Origin: LMUY01 sp965199095
GTDB taxonomy: Bacteria > Pseudomonadota > Alphaproteobacteria > Acetobacterales > Acetobacteraceae
Reading direction: 5' to 3'
Assembly: GCA_965199095.1 (NCBI GenBank)
Contig: CBDAQM010000006.1
Span: forward strand, 248,001 to 312,000
DNA length: 64,000 bases
The stretch's first letter is position 1. The number at the start of each line of letters is the position of its first letter. Position numbers and translations under genes: made by a program. The notes beneath the pieces are model-generated. The model ran no database searches, was not told the origin of the DNA, and was given only the letters and a program-made list of their open reading frames with translations. Below are positions 53,755 to 61,528 of the stretch, one piece after another.

Positions 53755-54942
53755 GTGCCGCCGGCGCCTGATCACGCCCATATAGCGCCGGTGCACGAAC
53801 CACTCGCCCTCTATGTCCACTGGCCGTTCTGCCTGGCCAAATGTCCGTACTGCGATTTCAACAGCCACGTGCGGGACCGCATCCCGCAGGCGCGCTTCGC
53901 CGCTGCCTTGCGGGCGGAGCTTGCCTGGGAGGCGGCGCGGCTCGGCCGGCGTCCGCTCGGCTCCATCTTCTTCGGCGGCGGCACGCCAAGCCTGATGGCG
54001 CCGGACACGGTCGCCATGCTCATCGCCGACGCGCACCGCCTGTTCGACCCGGCGCCCGGCCTGGAGGTCACGCTGGAGGCCAATCCCACCAGCGTGGAGG
54101 CCGGCCGCCTCGCCGCATTCCGGGAGGCAGGGGTGAACCGCGCCTCGCTGGGCGTGCAGAGCCTGGAGGACGCTGCGCTGCGGATGCTGGGGCGGCAGCA
54201 CTCCGCGGCGCAGGCGGTGGCCGGGCTGGAACTCGCCCGCCGCACCTTCCCCCGCCTGTCGTTCGACCTGATCTACGCCCGGCCCGGCCAGTCGCTCCAG
54301 GCGTGGCGGGACGAGTTGCAGGCTGCCCTGGCGCTCGCCGCCGACCACCTCTCGCTCTATCAACTGACCATCGAGCCCGGCACCGCGTTCGAGGCGCTGC
54401 ATCGCCGCGGTGAGATCGTCCTGCCGGACGAGGACACGTCCGCCGCGCTGTATGAGGCAACGGCCAACGCTGCGTCCGCCCACGGGCTACGGCAGTACGA
54501 AATCTCCAACTACGCCGCTCCCGGAGCGGAGAGCCGGCACAACCTCGCCTATTGGCGCTACGGCGACTATGTCGGCATCGGCCCGGGGGCACATGGCCGG
54601 GTGACGCTGGACGGCGCCCTGCTCGCGACGCGCCGCCATCGCGCGCCGGAGCCGTGGGCTGACCGGGTGGAGCGGCGCGGCCATGGCGGCACGGCGGAGG
54701 AGGCTGTCAGCCCGGCGGACCGGGCGCGGGAAATGCTGCTGATGGGCCTGCGCCTGCACGAGGGGATCGACGCCGCCCGCTTCGCCCGCCGCACCGGCAT
54801 GGCCCTGAGCGACGCCCTCGACCCCACGGTGCTGGCGATGGCGGAGGAGGCCGGCTACGTCGTCCGCACCCCCGACCACCTGAGCGCCACCGCGGAGGGA
54901 CGCTTGCGGCTGGACGCCTTGCTGCCTGCGTTGCTGCGCTGA
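53755..54942 (+). CDS. hemW: Radical SAM haem chaperone HemW
   Basis: A 395-residue radical SAM protein. The [4Fe-4S] Cys are C26, C30 and C33 in YVHWPFCLAKCPYCDF; FFGGGTPSLM follows. The late HNLAYWRYGDYVGIGPGAHG and the C-terminal HemN-like domain (MLLMGLRLHEGID) define HemW rather than true HemN. It inserts or transfers haem into respiratory enzymes. The start is a GTG at 53755, though GTG 53791 (directly before the core) is plausible. Confidence 0.93.
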   Translation: MPPAPDHAHIAPVHEPLALYVHWPFCLAKCPYCDFNSHVRDRIPQARFAAALRAELAWEAARLGRRPLGSIFFGGGTPSLMAPDTVAMLIADAHRLFDPAPGLEVTLEANPTSVEAGRLAAFREAGVNRASLGVQSLEDAALRMLGRQHSAAQAVAGLELARRTFPRLSFDLIYARPGQSLQAWRDELQAALALAADHLSLYQLTIEPGTAFEALHRRGEIVLPDEDTSAALYEATANAASAHGLRQYEISNYAAPGAESRHNLAYWRYGDYVGIGPGAHGRVTLDGALLATRRHRAPEPWADRVERRGHGGTAEEAVSPADRAREMLLMGLRLHEGIDAARFARRTGMALSDALDPTVLAMAEEAGYVVRTPDHLSATAEGRLRLDALLPALLR

Positions 54943-55120
54943 CGACGGATAGGGGACCGATCATGTGGAACCGCTCCCCTCGTCGTGCAGGACGCACGCG
55001 GCCGCCGTGCTGCCTTGCGAGCGGCAGACCTGTGACACCAAAGCGTCGAGCTGAGGCAGTCGCTCCCTGGACAATCGTGCCCGACGGCGTTGTATCCGCA
55101 CAAAACCAGCGGAGTATGCC

Positions 55121-55588
55121 ATGTCCCGTCCGAACCGGCGGCTTTGCCTCGCGGCTTTCGTGCTGGCATGGGCGGCGAGCCCCGCGCAGGCGCAGACGGC
55201 GATCCCGGACGTGACGGTCACCGACCAGACCGGCCATGCCGTCCAACTCTCCGTGGCCGAACTCCAGGCGCTGCCGTCCGCCGCCGCCTCGCTGGCCGGC
55301 GAGCACGGCGACACGCTGCACCTCACCGGACCGACGCTGTGGTCCGTGCTGGAACGCGCCGGGGCGGTCGAACCGAACTTCCACAAGCGGGTGGACGAAA
55401 CCCTGACCGTCACCGGGCGGGACGGCTACAGCGCCAGCCTCGCCATGGGCGAAATCGACCCGGAGTTTGAGGGCAAGCCCGTGCTGCTCGCCATCGACCC
55501 GCAACGACACATGCTGCGTCTCGCCATTCCCGGCGACCAGCGCCTGGGCCGCGACGTGCGCGAGGTCGTGGGCGTGACGGTGCGTTAG
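55121..55588 (+). CDS. Exported protein with sulfite-oxidase-like (molybdopterin-binding) fold
   Basis: A 155-residue exported protein. The signal peptide ends around SPAQAQ (residues ~20-25). The mature region (VELSVAELQALPSAAA-like strand, GPTLWSVLERAGAV, VTGRDGYSASLAMGEIDPEFEG, VREVVGVTV) resembles the C-terminal strands of the Oxidored_molyb family, but it is too short to hold a full cofactor site and lacks the usual Cys ligand. It is probably a non-catalytic member. The 178-bp gap before it (54943-55120) contains no gene. Confidence 0.7.
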   Translation: MSRPNRRLCLAAFVLAWAASPAQAQTAIPDVTVTDQTGHAVQLSVAELQALPSAAASLAGEHGDTLHLTGPTLWSVLERAGAVEPNFHKRVDETLTVTGRDGYSASLAMGEIDPEFEGKPVLLAIDPQRHMLRLAIPGDQRLGRDVREVVGVTVR

Positions 55589-55650
55589 GCAGCGTCGGCC
55601 AATACAGGCAGATCGCGTGAGGTTGAGCTGCAAAGCCCTCTCCCTTTGGG

Positions 55651-57039
55651 CTACGGGAGTCGGGTAAGTGCGGAACGATTTGCTAGAAGCCAGCCGTCGA
55701 CCATGGCGTTTAGCCTTTTGAGGCCGCGGGCCATAGTTTTTGGGCCGGCTGGTCTGTATCCCTTTGAGGTATAGCCAGACCAGCCGCCCAGGCGGGAGGC
55801 TATCCAGGAAAACCATGCGAGCGAGCTGGGGTCGAACGGGTTTTTCAACTTTTCGGTCCGCCCCTCCAGCGTCTTGTTGATGGCCACGAGAGCCGGAAGC
55901 TGCACTGGATCGGCGATCACGTCCGTCAACGGCTGCTCTGTCTTGCCGTCACGCCCGATCACCAGTTGCATGATCCGCACCGCGGCGATCAGCGCCACCG
56001 TTACCAGCTTCAACAGGCTGTTCGGCGTGGTGATCTGAGAGGTTTCCACGTCCACGCCGTCCGTCTTCATCGTGCGGAACACCTGTTCGATGGTCCAGCG
56101 CAGGCGATACCAGCGCACCACCCGGAGCGCGTCGGCCGCTGTGGTCACAGCGTGGGTCGTCAGAAGACACCAATGCACGCGGTCCGCCACGTCAGGCGGC
56201 TGATCAATCTCACGGACATCGACCACCCGCAGCGTCAGGCTTTCCGCCAACTGCTTGCTGGCCAACGCCGGCCGGCGCACCGTCACCTCACCAAACCGCA
56301 CCGCGACCACCGCCGTCCGCTCGGCGCGTTGGCCTTTGCCGCTGCGTTTGGCCGGGACGGTGATCGAGTAGCGCGTCACCTCCGACCAGGTCGCGCAAGT
56401 CTCGAACAATCTCCCAACGCCGACCGAGCGGTCGCGTGCGGCGCGCACCAGCAAGTGCACGTTGTGCGGACGGCGGGCGAACTGGTCGTAGATGTCGCCT
56501 TCGCGGTCCTCCACCATGGTGATCTGCGCCGCGTCGGCGAGGACATCGCCCGCCATCTCCACCCCGGCCAGCCAGCGGCGCGACTCCTTGTCGTCGGCAT
56601 CCCGCAGCTTGTGATCCCCAACCGTCCCCGGCGCACGATTGATCACCTCGGCGCCGACCAGCCCGAGGATACCGCCCGTCCCAGCATCCAGCGCCAGCAC
56701 CGGATGGATCAACACACCTATATCCGTGCCGTTGCCAACAGTGCCAAAGCCGCGTTTGCTCCCGGTATGGCCGGCATAGTTGTGCTCCGAGGTGTCGGAC
56801 ACCACCAGAACCTGGCGGCCAGCCGCGCGCTGGGCGGTCAGTTGGCCGGTGCGGACCAGCATTTCGTAGCGGGTGACCGCCTCGTTATCGAGGAATGCGC
56901 CATAGCGAAGCACCTCCTCCCGGCTGTCGGCCAGCGCGTGCAGGCACATGGTCTGCTGCTTCTCCATGGCCGCCAGCAGGCAGTCACCGGTTGCCGCCAA
57001 ACGGCGGTCACCGAACCGGCCGAGTTGGAACTGCGCCAT
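55651..57039 (-). CDS. IS4-family transposase
   Basis: A 462-residue DDE transposase. Catalytic Asp in VLVVSDTSEHNYAG, then a middle Asp in MVEDREGDIYDQFARRP, and the YREK signature Y-x2-R-x3-E-x6-K in YRLRWTIEQVFRTMK, which defines the IS4 family. Its TAG stop is the terminal CTA of the left inverted repeat. The N-terminus (FQLGRFGDRRLAATGDCLL) resembles the Tn5/IS50-like transposase DNA-binding domain. No frameshift or stop is seen, so it may be active. Confidence 0.95.
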   Translation of the reverse strand: MAQFQLGRFGDRRLAATGDCLLAAMEKQQTMCLHALADSREEVLRYGAFLDNEAVTRYEMLVRTGQLTAQRAAGRQVLVVSDTSEHNYAGHTGSKRGFGTVGNGTDIGVLIHPVLALDAGTGGILGLVGAEVINRAPGTVGDHKLRDADDKESRRWLAGVEMAGDVLADAAQITMVEDREGDIYDQFARRPHNVHLLVRAARDRSVGVGRLFETCATWSEVTRYSITVPAKRSGKGQRAERTAVVAVRFGEVTVRRPALASKQLAESLTLRVVDVREIDQPPDVADRVHWCLLTTHAVTTAADALRVVRWYRLRWTIEQVFRTMKTDGVDVETSQITTPNSLLKLVTVALIAAVRIMQLVIGRDGKTEQPLTDVIADPVQLPALVAINKTLEGRTEKLKNPFDPSSLAWFSWIASRLGGWSGYTSKGYRPAGPKTMARGLKRLNAMVDGWLLANRSALTRLP

Positions 57040-57195
57040 GCGAATCGGATCCTGAGTTGCCTAGATGGCAGCGAATCTGAAGCTCGAGACCAAAGCAACT
57101 GGCTCTATACCGCCACCCCAAACTATGACCCGGCTACCTGCAAATCACTCGCGCACAACTTGGAAAGTCGATTCGCACTTACCCGACAACGGTAG
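55651..57195 (-). mobile_element. Complete IS4-family insertion sequence (1545 bp)
   Basis: The ends are imperfect inverted repeats: both start CTAC and share an identical 14-base block (GTCGGGTAAGTGCG), at 55659-55672 on the left and as reverse complement on the right. A 9-bp duplication CCCTTTGGG flanks the element (55642-55650 and 57196-57204). One transposase gene fills it. The element sits inside a palindromic repeat: joining the flanks restores CCCTCTCCCTTTGGGAGAGGG. The element looks intact. Confidence 0.95.
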
Positions 57196-57269
57196 CCCTT
57201 TGGGAGAGGGTCAAGTGCACGGTCCTGCGCGTCGGACCCTCACCCCGGCCCTCTCCCAGGGGGAGAGGG
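57196..57269. repeat. Right part of the palindromic repeat split by the IS4 element
   Basis: The left part of this unit is at 55636-55650. Together they give a hairpin whose 5' half is CCCTCTCCCTTTGGGAGAGGG and whose 3' half ends CCCTCTCCCAGGGGGAGAGGG, with a CCTCACCCCGGCC block before it. It is the same repeat type as at 10211-10292. Confidence 0.7.
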
Positions 57270-57314
57270 AGAAGAACAGCCCTCAGCCTAAAACGATCGC
57301 GCTCTAAGGCAGCC

Positions 57315-57359
57315 TCGGCAAATAAGTGCGTCGGCACGCCGACAAAGCTGCCGCTCAAA
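57315..57359. repeat. 45-bp dispersed repeat, copy 2
   Basis: It matches 34344-34388 at 42 of 45 positions in the same orientation, and has a GTCGG-CACG-CCGAC hairpin. It begins 8 bp from the stop of the DUF4337-like gene, on its downstream side. Confidence 0.7.
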
Positions 57360-57367
57360 ACAAGCCC

Positions 57368-57934
57368 TTAGACGATCCCCGTGGCGACCAGCGCGCCGAA
57401 CACGGCCGTCGCGGCGCCGATGGCGATGCCGGCGATCAGCACGCCGCCGAGCTGCGTCACAACCGACACGCTGGCCAGCACGATGGCGATCTCCAGGGCG
57501 CTGGTGACAAGCTCGAACATTTCATACTTGTGCAGGGCGACGTCCCGCTGCTCCGTCTCGCTGGCGGCGCGGGCCTGGATTTGCCCGGCCCCGTTGCCGC
57601 GCTCGCTGTCCTCCGTCAGGCGCGCCGCCTCCGCCTGGGCGGCGGCGGCGGCCTTCTGCGTGTCCGGGGTTGGGGACTGCGCGTTCAGCAGCGTGGCGGA
57701 CTGCATCAGGATCAGCGCGCGGGTCTGCCGCGCCTGGTAGAACGCGTACTCGTTGCTGGCACTGATGTTGTGCGCCAGGTAGGCGTTCTGGGAACCCCTC
57801 TCCCCCATTTCGAACAGCGCCAGCACGGCGGCAAGCACGCCGATCGCCAACGCGGCCCGCTTGGCCAACCCGTCACCCGGGTTGTGCTTAAGGTGCTCAT
57901 GACGCTCCAGCGTCTCGTGCGCGATCTCGCTCAT
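57368..57934 (-). CDS. DUF4337-like membrane protein
   Basis: A 188-residue protein with one N-terminal transmembrane segment (LAKRAALAIGVLAAVLALFE), a central helical region (SNEYAFYQARQTRALILMQ), and two C-terminal hydrophobic segments (FELVTSALEIAIVLASVSVV and LIAGIAIGAATAVFGALVAT). The HNPGDGLAKRAALAIGVLAAV and ASNEYAFYQA segments are like those of DUF4337 proteins. Function unknown. It starts 15 bp after the rsmI stop and may be co-transcribed with it. Confidence 0.75.
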   Translation of the reverse strand: MSEIAHETLERHEHLKHNPGDGLAKRAALAIGVLAAVLALFEMGERGSQNAYLAHNISASNEYAFYQARQTRALILMQSATLLNAQSPTPDTQKAAAAAQAEAARLTEDSERGNGAGQIQARAASETEQRDVALHKYEMFELVTSALEIAIVLASVSVVTQLGGVLIAGIAIGAATAVFGALVATGIV

Positions 57935-57949
57935 CGGTGCCTCATACCA

Positions 57950-58831
57950 TCATATCCGGCTCAGTTCGAGTGCCCTGGCATAGACCACCCGGCGCGGCAA
58001 CCCGGTCGAGCCCGCGACCAGCGCCGCCGCATCCTTCACGCTGTTGCCGGCAAGGGCGTAGCGCAACTGGCTGTCCAGCGCCTCCGCATCCTGCGACTCC
58101 GCCGGTGGCGGGCCGACCAGGACGGTGATCTCTCCCCGCGCCGGCTCTGCCGCATAATGCGCCGCCAGGACGGCGAGGGTGCCACGCCGGACCTCCTCGA
58201 ACCGCTTCGTCAACTCCCGCGCCACGGTCGCCGGGCGGTCGCCGAAGCTGGCATGGAGGTCGGCCAGCATCTCCGCCAGCCGGTGCGGCGCCTCGTGCCA
58301 CAGCAGGGTCGCGTCCAGCCCGGCGCGCTCCGCCGCCCGCAGCCGGCTGAACGCGGCAAGCCGGGCCGCGGAGCGCGGCGGCGGGAAGCCCAGGAACAGG
58401 AAGGGCTGCGGCGGCAGGCCGCTCAGCACCAGCGCCGTCACCGCGGCGTTGGCGCCCGGCACGGCGCCGACCGGCAGGCCGGCCGCGATGGCGGCGCGGA
58501 CCAGGCGGAATCCCGGGTCGCTCACCACCGGGGTGCCCGCGTCCGACACCAGCACGACCTGCCGCCCGGCGCGCACCAGGTCCAGGATCGCCGGCGTACG
58601 TGCGTCCTCGTTGTGGTCGTGCAACGGCGCGGTGGCGGCGGAGATACCGTAGGCGGACAGCAACCGCGCCGTGACCCGTGTGTCCTCGCACAGCACGGTG
58701 TCGGCCGCCCGCAACGTGTCCAGCGCGCGCTGGCTGATGTCACGAAGGTTGCCGATCGGCGTGGAAACCAGCACAAGGCTTCCGTGTGCCGGGTTGGACA
58801 ACCCGTCCCCCGTGGTTGCCGCGAGGATCAT
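57950..58831 (-). CDS. rsmI: 16S rRNA (cytidine-1402-2'-O)-methyltransferase RsmI
   Basis: A 293-residue tetrapyrrole-methylase-fold enzyme. LVLVSTPIGNLRDISQRAL, the SAM loop VVLVSDAGTPVVSDPGFRLV, and VGAVPGANAAVTALVLSGLP are diagnostic. It methylates the decoding-site cytidine 1402 of 16S rRNA. Its start (58831) is 13 bp from the start of the divergent LpoA-like gene, as rsmI and lpoA are paired in E. coli. Confidence 0.96.
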   Translation of the reverse strand: MILAATTGDGLSNPAHGSLVLVSTPIGNLRDISQRALDTLRAADTVLCEDTRVTARLLSAYGISAATAPLHDHNEDARTPAILDLVRAGRQVVLVSDAGTPVVSDPGFRLVRAAIAAGLPVGAVPGANAAVTALVLSGLPPQPFLFLGFPPPRSAARLAAFSRLRAAERAGLDATLLWHEAPHRLAEMLADLHASFGDRPATVARELTKRFEEVRRGTLAVLAAHYAAEPARGEITVLVGPPPAESQDAEALDSQLRYALAGNSVKDAAALVAGSTGLPRRVVYARALELSRI

Positions 58832-58844
58832 CGGAGTCCAGATC

Positions 58845-60056
58845 GTGTCGTTGCCCGCATTTTCGCTTCCTGTCGCTTCCCTCGTCGCCGTCGTGGCCTT
58901 GGCCGGGTGCGTGGCTGCGCCGGACATCAGCGCACCGTCGCGCCCGCCCGCCGCAGCGGTGACGGCCCCCGTCAGCCAGAAGATCGGCGTGCTCGTGCCG
59001 TTGACCGGGCCCAATGCCGGCCTGGGCCGCGACCTGCTGCGCGCGGTGCAACTTGCCCTTGGGCCGAACGGTCCGCAACTGGATGTGCAGGACACGGGCG
59101 GCACGCCGACCGGCGCCACGAACGCGGCCCAGGCCGCCGTCAGGGCGGGGGACGGCATCATCGTCGGCCCGCTCACCGCGCCGGAGACGGCGGCCGCGGC
59201 GTCGGTGGCGACCAGCATCCCCATCCTCGCCTTCACCTCGGACCGGCAACAGGGGCGGCCCGGCGTCTGGGCGCTCGGCATCACGCCGCAGCAGCAGGTG
59301 GCGCGGCTGGTGCAGGCGCTGTCGCTGCAAAGCAAGACGCGGGTGGCCGCGGTGCTGCCGGACAACAGCTTCGGCAACGCGCTGGCGGATGGGCTGACCC
59401 GCGCCGCCACGGTCGTCGCGGATCCGCCGCCCGCGATCAAGCGCTACCCGGACGGACGGCAGCCTGCCCTGGACGCCGCCCTGCGCGACGTGTCCGACTA
59501 CGCCAACCGCCGCGTCCCACCCGACCAGCCGGCGGCAGGCAGCGATGCCCTGCCAGGCAGCCCGGCCGCGCCGCTGGCGGAGCAGCCGCTGCTTTCCCCT
59601 CCCCCGTTCGACGCCCTGCTCCTGGCTGAGAGCGGAGCGGCCTTGGGCCGGGTGGCCGCCACCCTCCCGGGCTACGGCATCACGCCACCCGATGTCCAGG
59701 TGATCGGGCCGGCGACCTGGGCGCGCGATGCCGCCACCATCGGCGGCCTGTCCGGCGCGTGGTATGCGGCGCCCGACCCGGCGTTCCGCGCGCGGTTTCA
59801 GCAGGCGTACACCGCCCAGTATGGCTCGCCGCCGCCGGGCCTGGTCGATATCGCGTATGATGCGGCGGATTTGGCGCGGGTGGCGGTCGGCAACCCCGGC
59901 GTGCTGACGCAGGCGAACGGATTTCGCGGCGTGGACGGCCTGTTCGCCCTGCGTCCGGACGGCCAAGTGGTCCGCGCGCTCGCCGTGTTCGCCACCGGCC
60001 CGGGCGGCGGCCATATCGTCGATCCCGCGCCTGCCAGCATCGGGTCCAACAGCTAA
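58845..60056 (+). CDS. LpoA-like penicillin-binding-protein activator lipoprotein
   Basis: A 403-residue lipoprotein (lipobox VALAGC near residue 20) with a type 1 periplasmic binding fold as in the C-terminal domain of LpoA: IGVLVPLTGPNAGLGRDLLR, IIVGPLTAPETAAAAS, IPILAFTSDRQQGRPGVWALG, and VQVIGPATWARDAATIGGLSGAW. It lacks the N-terminal TPR domain of enterobacterial LpoA. The GTG start at 58845 has GGAG 8 bases before it. It is expected to activate a peptidoglycan synthase. A role in amino acid uptake is less likely, because no transporter is adjacent and the divergent partner is rsmI. Confidence 0.85.
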   Translation: MSLPAFSLPVASLVAVVALAGCVAAPDISAPSRPPAAAVTAPVSQKIGVLVPLTGPNAGLGRDLLRAVQLALGPNGPQLDVQDTGGTPTGATNAAQAAVRAGDGIIVGPLTAPETAAAASVATSIPILAFTSDRQQGRPGVWALGITPQQQVARLVQALSLQSKTRVAAVLPDNSFGNALADGLTRAATVVADPPPAIKRYPDGRQPALDAALRDVSDYANRRVPPDQPAAGSDALPGSPAAPLAEQPLLSPPPFDALLLAESGAALGRVAATLPGYGITPPDVQVIGPATWARDAATIGGLSGAWYAAPDPAFRARFQQAYTAQYGSPPPGLVDIAYDAADLARVAVGNPGVLTQANGFRGVDGLFALRPDGQVVRALAVFATGPGGGHIVDPAPASIGSNS

Positions 60057-60083
60057 GCACATTGCTGCCGAGGGGCCGTGGCG

Positions 60084-61388
60084 ATGCTGTTGACCGCGGC
60101 GGTCTTGGCTGCACCGTTCCTCCTGACCCTCCTGGCCCTGGTTGCGGACGGCGCGCTGGCGGTCGCGCCGGCGATCACAGCCGCCCTGTTCGACGTGGCC
60201 GCCGCCGCCGCGTTCGCCGCCTGGCGGGCCCGCGAGCACTGGGACATCGCGCAGGAGGTCCGCCGCTCGATCGCCGGGCTGGTCACGCGCTCGGCCCGCG
60301 GCGATGACCTGACCCGCGACATCGACCGCGTGGTGCGCCTGCACGATGAACGGGCGAACGCCTTGTTGCAGCGCTTGCGGACCGAGGAAGCCATCATCGA
60401 AACCCTGCCCGACCCGCTGGTGGTGCTGGGACAGGACCGGGCGGTGACGCGGGCCAACGCCGCGGCGCGGGCGGCCTTCGGGTCGGAGATGCCGGCCGTG
60501 CTGCGCCACCCCGGCCTGCGCAACGCGATCGACCGCGCCGGGGCGACCGGCCAGCCGCAACAGGCCGATTTATTCCTGCCCGTCCCGGTCGAACGCGAGG
60601 TGCATGCCACCGTGCTGGACCTGGCGGGCGGCAACGTCGTCGCGGTGCTGTCCGACCGCACGCGGGAGCGGGCGCTGGAGCGGACTCGCGCCGATTTCGT
60701 GACCAACGCCAGCCACGAGCTGCGCACGCCACTGGCGAGCCTGATCGGCTTCATCGACACGTTGCGCGGCCCGGCGGCGGACGACCCGCCGGCGCAGGCC
60801 CGCTTCCTGGAGATCATGGCGGAACAAGCCGGCCGGATGAGCCGGCTGATCGACGATCTGCTCAGCCTGTCGCGCATCGAGCTGACCGAACACCGGCCGC
60901 CGACCGGCTCGGTCGACCTGATGGAGCTGCTGCGTTTCACCGCCGCTTCGTTCGAACCGCGCCTGACGCGGCGCGGCATCCAGTTGGAGCTGGAGTTGGC
61001 GGAGGAGCTGCCGTCGATCACCGGGGACGACGACCAACTGGGCCAGGTGTTCCAGAACCTGATGGACAACGCCATCAAATACGGGCGGGAGGGCGGCAGA
61101 GTGCGCGTCGCCATGGCCATGGTGCCGCCTGGCGGACGGTGGCCGGCCCGGCCCGGCGTGACCGTGGCGGTGGCCGATGACGGCGCCGGCATCGCGCGCG
61201 AGCACCTGCCGCGGTTGACGGAACGGTTCTACCGCGTGGACAAGGGCCGCTCGCGCGCCGTGGGCGGTACCGGGCTCGGGCTTGCCATCGTGAAACACAT
61301 CGTCAACCGGCATCGCGGCCAGTTGGCGATCGACAGCCGCGAAGGCGAAGGCACCATCTTCACGGTCTGGCTGCCTGTTACAACCTGA
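60084..61388 (+). CDS. PhoR-like membrane histidine kinase
   Basis: A 434-residue kinase with two N-terminal hydrophobic segments, a PAS domain at about 100-190 (ETLPDPLVVLGQDRAVTRAN), HisKA with FVTNASHELRTPLASLIGFI, and a HATPase: NLMDNAIKYG and GGTGLGLAIVKHIVNRHRG. This arrangement is that of PhoR, the phosphate-starvation kinase. However, no pst, phoU or phoB gene follows; the next gene is an MFS transporter. ATG 60084 has GAGGGG 8 bases before it; the GTG at 60078 is too close. Confidence 0.85.
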   Translation: MLLTAAVLAAPFLLTLLALVADGALAVAPAITAALFDVAAAAAFAAWRAREHWDIAQEVRRSIAGLVTRSARGDDLTRDIDRVVRLHDERANALLQRLRTEEAIIETLPDPLVVLGQDRAVTRANAAARAAFGSEMPAVLRHPGLRNAIDRAGATGQPQQADLFLPVPVEREVHATVLDLAGGNVVAVLSDRTRERALERTRADFVTNASHELRTPLASLIGFIDTLRGPAADDPPAQARFLEIMAEQAGRMSRLIDDLLSLSRIELTEHRPPTGSVDLMELLRFTAASFEPRLTRRGIQLELELAEELPSITGDDDQLGQVFQNLMDNAIKYGREGGRVRVAMAMVPPGGRWPARPGVTVAVADDGAGIAREHLPRLTERFYRVDKGRSRAVGGTGLGLAIVKHIVNRHRGQLAIDSREGEGTIFTVWLPVTT

Positions 61389-61421
61389 CGGGAGTCTTGT
61401 ACACAGACGCTGACACGAAGA

Positions 61422-61486
61422 GGTGGGCTGAAGCCCACCCTACCACGTTGAAGATATTGCGGAAGTAGGGTGGGCTTCAGCCCACC
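61422..61486. repeat. Intergenic inverted repeat with perfect 22-bp arms
   Basis: The arms (61422-61443 and 61465-61486) are exact reverse complements around a 21-base centre. Each arm is itself almost a palindrome (GGTGGGCT-GA-AGCCCACC). The unit lies between the kinase and the MFS gene and may reduce read-through. It is likely one copy of a dispersed family. Confidence 0.75.
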
Positions 61487-61528
61487 AAAACCGAGACGAA
61501 ACACCGGGAGGATCGGGGCGGTGCGGCA

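Noticed and set aside
55121..55588. The molybdopterin-fold protein as the missing MsrP partner of the MsrQ-like protein at 23742.
   Set aside because: It is 30 kb away, half the size of MsrP, and lacks the cofactor Cys and a Tat signal.
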